Assembly: GCA_030054175.1 (NCBI GenBank)
Contig: JASGCM010000012.1
Coordinates: 1 to 64,000, forward strand
DNA: 64,000 bases
Reading direction: 5' to 3'
Source: Alphaproteobacteria bacterium
Lineage (GTDB): Bacteria; Pseudomonadota; Gammaproteobacteria; Burkholderiales; Burkholderiaceae_C
Shown here piece by piece: positions 46,344 to 54,943 of this stretch. Positions within the stretch are counted from its first letter, which is position 1. Every line of letters begins with the position of its first letter. The position numbers were made by a program, and so were the translations under genes. Below the pieces are notes generated by a model, which saw only the letters and a program-made list of their open reading frames with translations, did no database searches and was not told the origin of the DNA.

Positions 46344-47255
46344 GGAAATCTCCTTGTGGGGATGTGCCGCCTCAGCACGGATGACGCCCCGCACCTGAGA
46401 CGGCGGATGGATAAGGGCGTTGTTTTTGGCGTTGATGAATTGGTGGAAATCACTCAAGGTGGCTTCCAGCGTCTGGATGCCATCGGCTAGGCCTTGGCTA
46501 ACCGCATTGATGCCGAAGTACAGGCCGGCCTCAGTGGCGCGCACAGCCTCGAGGTCCAGGCCACGCATGGCCGCCACGTGCTCGGTGAACATGGCGTAGA
46601 GCCGATCCACCTCGCCTTGCAGTTCAGTCTTGGCGCTGTCCGACAAAGGCTCGTGCGGGGAGTAATCGTTCTTGTGGGCACCGGCGGTCACAGCGGTGAA
46701 CCGGTAGCCGTCCTTGGCGTCTTTCACCGACTGGTCGACATGCAGTGCGATGACACCAATGGAGCCGACGCCACCCGTTTCCGTCACGAACAAGCGTTGG
46801 GCGCTGGCGGCAATGGCATAGGCCGCTGAATACGCGGCGTCATTCGCAACCGCCCAGACGGGTTTCACAGCAGCCACTTCGCGCACACGCCGGGCCAGCT
46901 CGAAACTGCCCGAGGCCTCGCCACCGGGTGAGTCGATGTCGAGCAAGATGCCACTGACCTGCGGATCGGCCAGTGCCGCATCCAGCATGGCGGCAATCTC
47001 ACCGTAGGAGGTCAGACCCGAGGCCGCCTCCATGCCGAGCGAACGCTTGACCAGTGACCCGTGGATCGGGATCATCGCGATGCCATCCGGTGCACTGGCT
47101 GCCGGTGGGCGTTGGTACACGGCCATGTCCATGGTGGGCATGGACGGCATGTCAGCCATGCCGATGCGCTGGCCGACCACCGACAGGATCACATCCAGCT
47201 TGGGTCGATGAATCAGCAGGGGCGTCCCGAACAGGCGGGAGGCAAGGTAAGTCAT
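45999..47255 (-). CDS. S49 (SppA-like) prohead protease
   Basis: A 418-residue gpC-type protease. SGILLDIDSPGGEASGSFEL, then VWAVANDAAYSAAYAIAASA with the nucleophilic Ser, TETGGVGSIGVIALHVDQSV, and AGAHKNDYSP with the Lys of the Ser-Lys dyad. The protease part ends near residue 270; the remainder is the helical scaffold region. It cleaves scaffold and portal termini during head maturation. It overlaps the portal gene by four bases. Confidence 0.9.
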   Translation of the reverse strand: MTYLASRLFGTPLLIHRPKLDVILSVVGQRIGMADMPSMPTMDMAVYQRPPAASAPDGIAMIPIHGSLVKRSLGMEAASGLTSYGEIAAMLDAALADPQVSGILLDIDSPGGEASGSFELARRVREVAAVKPVWAVANDAAYSAAYAIAASAQRLFVTETGGVGSIGVIALHVDQSVKDAKDGYRFTAVTAGAHKNDYSPHEPLSDSAKTELQGEVDRLYAMFTEHVAAMRGLDLEAVRATEAGLYFGINAVSQGLADGIQTLEATLSDFHQFINAKNNALIHPPSQVRGVIRAEAAHPHKEISMPDSQDILQDPITETIDVAEAEKLVAEARREVMQSAQAIAELCLLAGCPERAAEFIAAGKSQADVRRVLIDARAAQSDAADIRSTITVDAGTQSLDRPETSPIVAAVKKLSAQA

Positions 47256-48784
47256 ATTGGGGTGTCCTGGTTGTCGTTGGCAGTGCTCACCGGATCAGTG
47301 GACTGCACGTTGTTGGGGCCGATGGCCGTTGTCAGCGGCTGGTCATGCCGGGCATCGGAATCAAAGACCAAGCCCAGTGCATCGGCACGGGCGTTGTCCG
47401 CTGCGATTTCCCGGTCCACGTCCTCGGCGTCGTAGCCGTTGCCCGATATCGCTTCCGACCGGCTCATGAGGCCGGCACGGATGGCGAGCTTCATGGCGTT
47501 GAATTCCTTCTGCGGATCGACCCAGCTCCAGCCCTGCGGGATCCACTTGGCCGACTGGTACTGCCGTTTGTCTTTGCGATAGCCAGGCAAATCGAGTGCA
47601 CCTTCCAGCACCGCCTGATCCATCCAGGCTCGCCAGATCGGTCGACACAACTGGTGCACGATCACGCTGTGCTGCAAGGCTTCGCAGCGGCGGCGGAATT
47701 CCAGCAGACCCGCCCGGATCGAGGAGTAGTTCACTTGCGTCAAGTCGCCGGTGAGCATCTCGTAGGTGATGCCCATGGCAGCGGCCACCGCGCGGAACTG
47801 CTGGCGCATGAATTCAGCGTAGGAACTGCCGACATCAGCAGGGGCTGAGAACTTGATGTCTTCTCCTGGCTCCAGGATCTGCAGCGTGCCGGGTTCCATG
47901 CCCGCCATGGCCACACCATTGGCGTCGGCGGCCGACTCGCCCATCAGGTTGTCCTCGGGGGCCATGCGGGTGATGAAACCGGCGAACATGGCAGCGGTTT
48001 TCTTGCGCACCAGTTCGGCGTCGTCATACTGGTCCAGCTCGTTGAGTTTGACCAGCGCACGGGTCAGCCAAGGCTCGCCCCGGATCTGACCCGGCCGGAG
48101 TGGGCGGAACAGGTGGATCACCTCGCTGGCATCCACCCGAACGTTGTCAATGCCACCGCCGCCAGCATTGCCGGACATCGGGGCTAACAAGCCGTCATTG
48201 GGATGCGAGCGGTACAGGTGGTACGCCACCCGGCGACCCAGCTTGTCGAATTCGATGCCGGACCGGATGACGTTGCCACCCGGCAGATCCCGGTTCATCG
48301 CGTTGGGCAGGTGCTCTGCTTCGAGCACCTGAATCTGCAGCGCCACCGGCAGACCATCCTCGGCACGTCGGTAGCGCAGCCGGATCAGTGCCTCGCCGCC
48401 TTCAAGCATGGCGCGCGTGGCCAGTGCCTGCAGGCCGTAAAAGTCGGTCAGACCCGCCGCATCGGCCTGCTCACACCAGTCCCACCACAGGCTGTGGATG
48501 GCCTCGCGCATGGCTTGGTCTTGCACCATGCTCTGGGGCTTGATGCCGGTGCCGATGGCGTTGGCCACAAAGGCTTCGATGCCAGCCGCTGCCCAGGCGT
48601 TGCGCCGCACGAGATCACGGCTCTTGGCGCGCAGTTCGTCTTGAGCGAGCGACAGCGCCGAAACCGCACCCGGGTTGCTGGGCATCCAGGCCAGGGCTCT
48701 GCGGCCACCGCCGGTGCCGTCGTAGACCGGCGTGCCGCCGAACATGCGCCGGCCAATCCGGCTCATGGTTTTGAGCCATGCCAT
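47252..48784 (-). CDS. portal protein (lambda gpB family)
   Basis: A 510-residue portal. LSLAQDELRAKSRDLVRRNA, WAAAGIEAFVANAIGTGIKP, EHLPNAMNRDLPGGNVIRSG and VIHLFRPLRPGQIRGEPWLT are hallmark gpB segments. Twelve copies form the ring through which DNA enters and leaves. A C-terminal low-complexity tail is probably processed. Confidence 0.93.
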   Translation of the reverse strand: MAWLKTMSRIGRRMFGGTPVYDGTGGGRRALAWMPSNPGAVSALSLAQDELRAKSRDLVRRNAWAAAGIEAFVANAIGTGIKPQSMVQDQAMREAIHSLWWDWCEQADAAGLTDFYGLQALATRAMLEGGEALIRLRYRRAEDGLPVALQIQVLEAEHLPNAMNRDLPGGNVIRSGIEFDKLGRRVAYHLYRSHPNDGLLAPMSGNAGGGGIDNVRVDASEVIHLFRPLRPGQIRGEPWLTRALVKLNELDQYDDAELVRKKTAAMFAGFITRMAPEDNLMGESAADANGVAMAGMEPGTLQILEPGEDIKFSAPADVGSSYAEFMRQQFRAVAAAMGITYEMLTGDLTQVNYSSIRAGLLEFRRRCEALQHSVIVHQLCRPIWRAWMDQAVLEGALDLPGYRKDKRQYQSAKWIPQGWSWVDPQKEFNAMKLAIRAGLMSRSEAISGNGYDAEDVDREIAADNARADALGLVFDSDARHDQPLTTAIGPNNVQSTDPVSTANDNQDTPI

Positions 48785-48993
48785 CAGAGTGCCTTGCTGG
48801 TGGTGACGCGGATCTGGCGCGATTTGGCTGCGCCGGACTCACGGGCGATAGTGGCTTCGACCTCAGCAATCGCGGCCTTGAGATCGGCCACGCTGCGGTA
48901 TTCGATGCTCTTGCCGTCGTAGGTTACGCGGTGTTCGCCGCTGGCCAGCGCTTCGCGCAGGGCCTGCAGGTGTTCAGGGGTGTAAGTGGTCAT
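48784..48993 (-). CDS. gpW-family head-tail joining protein
   Basis: A 69-residue protein (MTTYTPEHLQALREALASGE, VTYDGKSIEYRSVADLKAAI) with the typical two-helix, one-hairpin gpW pattern. ATG 48993 overlaps the terminase stop as TGATG; a longer start at 49005 is possible. gpW seals the portal after packaging. Confidence 0.85.
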   Translation of the reverse strand: MTTYTPEHLQALREALASGEHRVTYDGKSIEYRSVADLKAAIAEVEATIARESGAAKSRQIRVTTSKAL

Positions 48994-50981
48994 CAGGTCA
49001 TCCATCGGCTGCGCACCACCCGACGCGGGTTCGGTTTGGCTGCGCCAGAAGTAACGAGGCCACCGTCGAATTGCTGTTCTCGGGTGGCCTCAGGTGTGTC
49101 AGTAGGTATGGCGGTGGCCGGAGGGCCTGCGCCGAGTTGTTTTTCGAGTTCTTGCCAGTGGCGGTCTTCGAAGCGGTCCAGGCCAGCAGCGGCAGCTGCC
49201 GCCCGGGCGTAGACGTAACAGTCCAAACCCTCATTGCGCTCTCGCATCTTTTGCCACTCGCGGTGGGCAAAGCCGTTGCGGTCACGCCGGGTGATCAGTT
49301 GTTCGGCGCACAGCTGCTGCAGGTATTCGGCGTCGACCTTGGGCAGGTGTACGAAACCGCTCGGATAGATGGTTGTCACACCGTCTTCCGCCACCTCGGC
49401 GCTCTTACGCAGGTTGTTGTAGAACTCCAGCTTGGCAATGCCGCCAGCCACCGGAAACACCTTGATGCCCCGGCGCAGCTTCTTGCCACTGGCCGTGGCG
49501 TCCACCGCTGTGGGCGTACCGATCAGCGCCGCGCCACCGCCAATACCTTTGATCGGCATGAGGCGCGTATCCCGCATACCGCGCACGAAGGCATAGGCCT
49601 CCTGGGTGGCGTAACCCGTGTCGAGTGCCAGTCGCGCCAAGCTCAGTTGACAGCCACTGCGGTGCGTCCAGGTCTCGCCCATCAACTTCGCCAGCGATGA
49701 CCACACCTCGGTGCGGGCGGTGTCACCCATCAGCACGCGGTGTTCGACCAGCCAGGATTCTTTGCCACGCCCGTAAACCCAAACCGAAACCTCAATGCGA
49801 TCCTTCTGCACGTCGGCGCCGGCGGTGAGCAGCAAGCCGCCCGCGGGCACGGTGCCGATGCGGTAGTCCTCACGCCGCTCCAGCAAACGCTGCCAATCCG
49901 GCGCTTCGCCTTCCTCGACCCAGGTCTCACCCAGCTCGGTGTTTTTGAAGGTCTTGATGGCGGAGGCTGACCGGGTGTCGGACATGGCGGCCGACTCCCA
50001 GGCCCGGGCAATGTCTGCCCAACTGCGCCAACCCACCGGGCTGTACAGGGATGACAGATGAAACCCGGCTGTGCGCCCCGCACTCTCCGGTGCACATGCC
50101 TGCCACTGGCCGTTGTCCAGCATCCAGGTCTTGTGATGCTCGGCGATCGAGTTTTCACATGACTCGCAGATGTATGCCGCTGTTTCCGGCTGACCACGTT
50201 CCCAGCGCAACTGCTCGAACCGCAGCCACTGGCGGTGGTCGCAGTGCGGACACGGCACAAAGTAGCGGCGCTGGTCAGACGCTTCGAATTCACGATCAAC
50301 CGCACTGGCCCCGGCAATGGTCGGGGTCGAGACGATCAGGATCTTGCGTCGGGCAAAGGTGCGGGTACGTGCCTCAGCCAACGAAATCGCATCGCCTTCA
50401 CCTTCCACATCCAGCGGGTAGCCATCGACCTCGTCCAGAAACAGATAGCGCACCGGCATGGAGCGCAAGCCCACCGCGCTGTTGGCACCAGTCATCACCA
50501 GCACCCCACCGTGGAATTCCTTGGCCAGGATGGTGTTGCCCGAATCGCGACTGCGCGCCGGGGCAATCCGTTCCTGGATGGCGGGGCTTTCTTCGATCAG
50601 TGCGTCAATCCGCTGTTTCGAGGCCCGCTTGGCCATCTCGACCGTGGGCCACACCGCCATCATGGGGCCCGGGGCATGGTGGATCACGTAGCCCACCCAA
50701 TTCAGGCCCAACTCGGTACCGCCCACCTGCGCACCCTTCATGAACACCACCCGCTCGATCGGCGACATGGGAGACAAGCAGTCCATGATCTCGCGCAGGT
50801 AAGGTGTGCGGCTGGTGCGCCAACGGCCGGGTTCTGATGCCGCCTTGCTAGACAGCACCCGGTGTTTATCAGCCCACTCCGACACGGTCAGCAGTGGATC
50901 GGGCGTGAGGCCCTCGCGCCAGGCGCGCTCAATGGCATCCCATCCTTCGTAGAAGAAATCGTTGTTACCGTCCTTCATCAA
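48993..50981 (-). CDS. terminase large subunit (GpA family)
   Basis: A 662-residue terminase. The ATPase part has VVFMKGAQVGGTELGLNWVG (Walker A variant), YLFLDEVDGYP (Walker B) and the zinc-finger pair CPHC / CESC. The nuclease part begins LLTAGADVQKDRIEVSVWVY with the first catalytic Asp. It cuts concatemers at cos and pumps DNA into the prohead. The acidic C-terminal tail binds the portal. Confidence 0.95.
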   Translation of the reverse strand: MMKDGNNDFFYEGWDAIERAWREGLTPDPLLTVSEWADKHRVLSSKAASEPGRWRTSRTPYLREIMDCLSPMSPIERVVFMKGAQVGGTELGLNWVGYVIHHAPGPMMAVWPTVEMAKRASKQRIDALIEESPAIQERIAPARSRDSGNTILAKEFHGGVLVMTGANSAVGLRSMPVRYLFLDEVDGYPLDVEGEGDAISLAEARTRTFARRKILIVSTPTIAGASAVDREFEASDQRRYFVPCPHCDHRQWLRFEQLRWERGQPETAAYICESCENSIAEHHKTWMLDNGQWQACAPESAGRTAGFHLSSLYSPVGWRSWADIARAWESAAMSDTRSASAIKTFKNTELGETWVEEGEAPDWQRLLERREDYRIGTVPAGGLLLTAGADVQKDRIEVSVWVYGRGKESWLVEHRVLMGDTARTEVWSSLAKLMGETWTHRSGCQLSLARLALDTGYATQEAYAFVRGMRDTRLMPIKGIGGGAALIGTPTAVDATASGKKLRRGIKVFPVAGGIAKLEFYNNLRKSAEVAEDGVTTIYPSGFVHLPKVDAEYLQQLCAEQLITRRDRNGFAHREWQKMRERNEGLDCYVYARAAAAAAGLDRFEDRHWQELEKQLGAGPPATAIPTDTPEATREQQFDGGLVTSGAAKPNPRRVVRSRWMT

Positions 50982-50989
50982 TCCACTCT

Positions 50990-51571
50990 TCAGTCCACTT
51001 TCGGCTGCACATCGCCCAGGTCTTGCAACTGCTCGCGCACGGCAGCGTCGAGTGCCACGTGCAAGGCATGCGGTTCCACACCCAATCCAGCGGCCATCTG
51101 CGCGGAGATGCGCGCCGGCCAGTTGAGCCAGGCATCGCGTTCGGCCCTTGCCAGCTTGAACACATGGGCCACTGCCTGTGACCGATCCACCAGTTCACCT
51201 TTGAGCTGGGCCAGGCGCACTTTGTTGGTCTGCGCCTTGACCACCTCGTTGACGGTGCGAGCCTGCAGCAGTGAGGTGCCACCAGAGGACAGCGCTGTTG
51301 TTGGTGGCTCTGGCGCGTCTCGCACCACCTTTGCGGAAGCCCGCGGAATCTCACGGGCTGGGGCGGAAACCTGGGGGGCAGGTTTGTCGCTGGTTGCGTC
51401 CGCTACCGACCGTCGGGTCGGCGTGGTGTTGGCCGCCCACTGAGCATCGGCCACCACCGGATCGATGGTGCCGTCCGGCAACTGGCTGATTCGCCCGGTG
51501 TCGATGGCCTTCTTGACGGCCACGTGCGACACGCCTCGGTGGCGCGCGTAGGCGCGAATGGACAGTCCCAT
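50990..51571 (-). CDS. terminase small subunit (Nu1-like)
   Basis: A 193-residue protein with an N-terminal winged helix (MGLSIRAYARHRGVSHVAVK, TGRISQLPDGTIDP), a Pro/Ala/Ser linker and a C-terminal helical part (LVDRSQAVAHVFKLARAERD, AWLNWPARISAQMAAGLGVE) that resembles the small-terminase region contacting GpA. It recognises the packaging site. It lies 8 bases before the large subunit. Confidence 0.85.
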   Translation of the reverse strand: MGLSIRAYARHRGVSHVAVKKAIDTGRISQLPDGTIDPVVADAQWAANTTPTRRSVADATSDKPAPQVSAPAREIPRASAKVVRDAPEPPTTALSSGGTSLLQARTVNEVVKAQTNKVRLAQLKGELVDRSQAVAHVFKLARAERDAWLNWPARISAQMAAGLGVEPHALHVALDAAVREQLQDLGDVQPKVD

Positions 51572-51730
51572 GGTGTTGATCTACTCAGTGCAAATGGGTG
51601 GCCTCCTGGATGCGATTGGTCAGGCAAAGGCGAGTGAATCACCCGGGATAAGAAAGAGCTTGGCTTCGGGTTGGAACAGCGCGTCAATCACATCGTCCTC
51701 AACACAACCGGCAATCGAAAGGCCAAGACG

Positions 51731-51940
51731 ATGAAGAAGCAAAACCCCAAGGCCATCCAAGACCTGCTTGAAAAGATCGCCCTCGATCACCTTTTCATCC
51801 AGACCCTGGAAACACAAATGAGCGACCGCCTCGACTTTCATGAGGTCAGCGTTTGGGGCGTCAAAAGCGCCCTCCAAGCCGCCTTTGAAGCAGGCCGCAT
51901 GGCCGCCACGCAATCCCCCACCCAAACAAACCGCAACTGA
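51731..51940 (+). CDS. small hypothetical protein on opposite strand
   Basis: A 69-residue helical protein (MKKQNPKAIQDLLEKIALDH). The ATG at 51731 is chosen because the upstream part of the frame lacks coding character. It is the first of four rightward genes set against the prophage direction. No domain is recognised. Confidence 0.55.
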   Translation: MKKQNPKAIQDLLEKIALDHLFIQTLETQMSDRLDFHEVSVWGVKSALQAAFEAGRMAATQSPTQTNRN

Positions 51941-51950
51941 AAGGACCAAC

Positions 51951-52430
51951 ATGACCACCCAACTCACACCCGCCCAGCACACCATCCTGGACCACGCCCA
52001 CCGGCACACCGAGGGCAAGATTGAATGGTTCCCTGACAACATCAAAGGCGGCGCACGCCAGAAGGTGATCGACGGCTTGTTCAAACGCGCCCTGATCACC
52101 TACGACGGCAAGGACTGGTTCCTGGCCGCAGAGAGCTATGACGCCCTGGGTGTGCCACGCAAGGCACCCGTGAGCGCCCAGGTCATCGACGCGGTTATCG
52201 AGGCAGCAACCACAGAGAAACCGCGCACCCGAGACAACAGCAAACAGGCGCAGGTGATCGCCATGCTCAAGCGTCCCGAGGGCGCCACGATTACCCAAAT
52301 CTGCGAGACGACCGGATGGTTGCAGCACACAGTGAGGGGAACGTTTGCCGGCGCCTTCAAAAAAAAGCTGGGCCTGCAAATCACATCGACGAAGGAGGCT
52401 GGTGGACAGCGGATTTACCGCGTCGCCTGA
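51951..52430 (+). CDS. DUF3489 domain protein
   Basis: A 159-residue protein. The C-terminal part (QAQVIAMLKRPEGATITQIC, ETTGWLQHTVRGTFAGAFKK, KLGLQITSTKEAGGQRIYRV) is the DUF3489 winged-helix-like domain, common in proteobacterial plasmids and prophages. Its N-terminal half (LTPAQHTILDHAHRHTEGKI) resembles a second winged helix. Likely a DNA-binding regulator. AAAGGA precedes the ATG. Confidence 0.82.
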   Translation: MTTQLTPAQHTILDHAHRHTEGKIEWFPDNIKGGARQKVIDGLFKRALITYDGKDWFLAAESYDALGVPRKAPVSAQVIDAVIEAATTEKPRTRDNSKQAQVIAMLKRPEGATITQICETTGWLQHTVRGTFAGAFKKKLGLQITSTKEAGGQRIYRVA

Positions 52431-52444
52431 ACAGGAGCCAGGAT

Positions 52445-52804
52445 ATGAAAACAATGACCATCACAATCGATCGCAAGCCTCTGACCATCACGTTTGATGG
52501 TCAGGAGGTTCAGGTTGAAGAATTGAGTATTCGACTGCCCTTTGGACGCAAACCCGCGGATATGAAGGACATCGCCGCCAGCGGCGACTACGCGGTCTAC
52601 GTCACTGAAACCAGGACCATGACGCCGGAGGAATTCGACGGCTTTGCCATGAACCTCTACAAGTCACGCGACTGGCTCAAGGGCAAGGGCGGCTATTTCA
52701 TGCAGGGCCGACTGTGCGTGGAAGTCCACGCGCCGGGTCGACCCTATTTGTTCATCGACCCATCTGGCGGGGACTACCCGAGGTACGTTGCCAAGATGGG
52801 ATAG
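52445..52804 (+). CDS. hypothetical protein
   Basis: A 119-residue strand-rich protein (MKTMTITIDRKPLTITFDGQ ... GRPYLFIDPSGGDYPRYVAK). ATG 52445 has AGGAG upstream and follows the DUF3489 gene by 14 bases. No family recognised. Confidence 0.6.
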   Translation: MKTMTITIDRKPLTITFDGQEVQVEELSIRLPFGRKPADMKDIAASGDYAVYVTETRTMTPEEFDGFAMNLYKSRDWLKGKGGYFMQGRLCVEVHAPGRPYLFIDPSGGDYPRYVAKMG

Positions 52805-52910
52805 TGACGCCACGGCCACGGCTTGAACCTTCTTCGTTCAGGCCCTTGGCTTTTTGATTGAAGAGCGCATAACTACGGGTGTCGCAACGATTCACGAAAG
52901 GCAGAACCCC

Positions 52911-53279
52911 ATGGACACCAGCAAACAGATTCCCGCGCCCACCGTCACGGATTGGGGCTACTGGGGCACGATGCAAGACCATGCTGAAGCGGCCTGGTCC
53001 ATCGCCATGACGGCGATTTCGGATGCCACCAACCAGCCCCTCGAATCGGTTTGCGCATTTTTGGACAGCCGCCACGGACGCCACTTTGCTGACGATGTGC
53101 ACAACGGTCTTTTCGCCGGGGCAAAACTCCAGGATGCCATCGAGCACGCCACCCAACGCTGGATGGGATGGACCATCGGCCGCCAGACCAGCAAGCAATA
53201 CGGCATCCCCAAAGGCATGCCTTATTTGACCGGCTTTGTGATTCACTGCGAGATCATGAAAGAGTCGCTGTCTGAGTGA
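52911..53279 (+). CDS. hypothetical protein
   Basis: A 122-residue protein (MDTSKQIPAPTVTDWGYWGT; FADDVHNGLFAGAKLQDAIE; MPYLTGFVIHCEIMKESLSE) preceded by AAAGGCAG. I recognise no domain. Its 3' end overlaps the convergent regulator gene by 26 bases. Confidence 0.6.
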   Translation: MDTSKQIPAPTVTDWGYWGTMQDHAEAAWSIAMTAISDATNQPLESVCAFLDSRHGRHFADDVHNGLFAGAKLQDAIEHATQRWMGWTIGRQTSKQYGIPKGMPYLTGFVIHCEIMKESLSE

Positions 53280-53652
53280 TCCCGATGCCGCGTTGATAGC
53301 GGTAGCCAGGAACAAAGTGCTTCTCAACGTCGCGCAAAGCTTTGAACCCAAACCCGTGAATCGTCAGTAGCTCTTGCGCGAAATATCGCTCGACCACTTG
53401 TTGTACCGTGTTCAGCCCTGACAACTTCAGTATGCGAGCGGTATTTGGCAGGATTCGTTCGAATGGATTGGTGCTCCGCTCCATTTGTTGTTGCTGTTGG
53501 GTGTGCTGAATTCGCTTTCTGACGTTTTCCAGACTCATGCCAAAGTCCCGTGCGATGTCGGCATATGACTTGCCCGCAGCACGCAAAGCCATCATGGCCT
53601 CATCACGTTGACGAAGAAGCTTGCGTTCGCGGTCAATGTCATCAACGATCAT
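53254..53652 (-). CDS. HTH protein with RNA polymerase alpha-CTD-like domain
   Basis: A 132-residue protein. Residues about 20-50 (MALRAAGKSYADIARDFGMS, then LENVRKRI) form a sigma-like helix-turn-helix. The C-terminal half (LPNTARILKLSGLNTVQQVV, ELLTIHGFGFKALRDVEKHF) resembles the helix-hairpin-helix alpha-CTD of RNA polymerase (compare [20 protein letters not shown]). It overlaps the methyltransferase gene upstream and is the last gene before the four opposite-strand genes and the terminase. Such a chimera could recruit polymerase or mimic alpha for late transcription; this is inference. Confidence 0.65.
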   Translation of the reverse strand: MIVDDIDRERKLLRQRDEAMMALRAAGKSYADIARDFGMSLENVRKRIQHTQQQQQMERSTNPFERILPNTARILKLSGLNTVQQVVERYFAQELLTIHGFGFKALRDVEKHFVPGYRYQRGIGITQTATLS

Positions 53653-54943
53653 CGTCACCTGCAGTTGTAGTGTGGACTTTGGGCGTCGGCGTCGCCTGTT
53701 CAAGCAGATCATCAAAGGCCACACCATCGGATTCACGTACTGTACGTTGTCCCGTCCAATCTTGCCAGCGGCGCACGATCACGTCCACGTATTTGGGATC
53801 GAGTTCGATCAGCCAACCGATACGGCCTGTTTTTTCAGCAGCAATGAGGGTGGTACCGGATCCACCGAAGGGATCCAACACGATGTCACCTGGGCGGCTG
53901 GAATTGCGAATCGCACGTTCCACCAACTCCACCGGTTTCATGGTGGGATGCAGATCGTTCTTCTGTGGCTTCTTGATGTTCCACACGTCGCCCTGGTCAC
54001 GGTCGCCGCACCAGTGACGGTTTTGACCTTCGGGCCAGCCGTAGAGGATGGGCTCGTACTGGCGCTGGTAGTCGGCGCGCCCGAGCGTAAAGGTGTTCTT
54101 GGCCCAGATGATGAAGGTGGACCACTTGCCACCAGCCACCCGGAAGGCCGACTGCAGCGTATCCAACTCACTGGATGACATAGCCACGTAGATGGCACCG
54201 CTGCAGCGCTCCAGCATTGGCGTCAATGCGGCCAGCAGGAAGTCGTAAAAGCCTTCGCCCAGGTTGTCGTTCAGGATTGGGCGGTCCTTGCCGCGCATCT
54301 TGTCCTTAGCGCTGTTGGCGTAGTCCACGTTGTACGGTGGATCGGTGAAAACCATATCCGCCTGGGCATCGGCCATCAGCAGCTCGTAGCTCTTGGGGTC
54401 CGTGGCATCGCCGCACACCAATCGGTGCTTGCCAAGCTCCCAGACATCTCCTGGCCGGGAGATCGGAGTGGCCGACACTTCGGGCACCGCATCGTCATCC
54501 GTCTGGCCATCCACTGTGGTCTCTTCGCCATCCATGATCTCGGCCAATGCGTCGGCATCGAAGCCGGTGATGTCCAGGTTGAAGCCATCCTCCTGCAAGG
54601 ACTGCAGTTCGATACGCAGCATGGTGTCGTCCCAGCCGGCGTTTTCGGCAATTCGGTTGTCCGCAATGATGAGCGCGCGGCGCTGGGTGTGCGTCAGATG
54701 ATCGAGGACGACCACGGGCACGGTGTCGAGGCCCAGCTTTTGTGCAGCGGCCAGCCGTCCGTGACCGGCGACGATCACGCCGTCTGACCCAGCGAGGATC
54801 GGATTGGTGAAGCCGAACTCGACTATGGAGGCAGCGATCTGTGCCACCTGCTCTTCGGAGTGGGTACGGGCATTTCTTGCATAAGGCACCAGCTTGGCTG
54901 TCGGCCAGCGTTCAATGTGTGAGGAAAGCCAAGGTTCAGACAT
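53642..54943 (-). CDS. ParB-like plus DNA methyltransferase fusion (DPPY type)
   Basis: A 433-residue protein. Residues 10-90 are a ParB/Srx-type nuclease-like domain (AKLVPYARNARTHSEEQVAQ, AGSDGVIVAGHGRLAAAQKL). The C-terminal part is an N6-adenine/N4-cytosine methyltransferase: MVFTDPPYNVDYANSAKDKM, HPTMKPVELVERAIRNSSRP, VLDPFGGSGTTLIAAEKTGR. ATG 54943 overlaps the stop of the other methyltransferase gene. It may modify phage DNA against restriction and so counter host systems like the type I enzyme nearby. Confidence 0.88.
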   Translation of the reverse strand: MSEPWLSSHIERWPTAKLVPYARNARTHSEEQVAQIAASIVEFGFTNPILAGSDGVIVAGHGRLAAAQKLGLDTVPVVVLDHLTHTQRRALIIADNRIAENAGWDDTMLRIELQSLQEDGFNLDITGFDADALAEIMDGEETTVDGQTDDDAVPEVSATPISRPGDVWELGKHRLVCGDATDPKSYELLMADAQADMVFTDPPYNVDYANSAKDKMRGKDRPILNDNLGEGFYDFLLAALTPMLERCSGAIYVAMSSSELDTLQSAFRVAGGKWSTFIIWAKNTFTLGRADYQRQYEPILYGWPEGQNRHWCGDRDQGDVWNIKKPQKNDLHPTMKPVELVERAIRNSSRPGDIVLDPFGGSGTTLIAAEKTGRIGWLIELDPKYVDVIVRRWQDWTGQRTVRESDGVAFDDLLEQATPTPKVHTTTAGDDDR

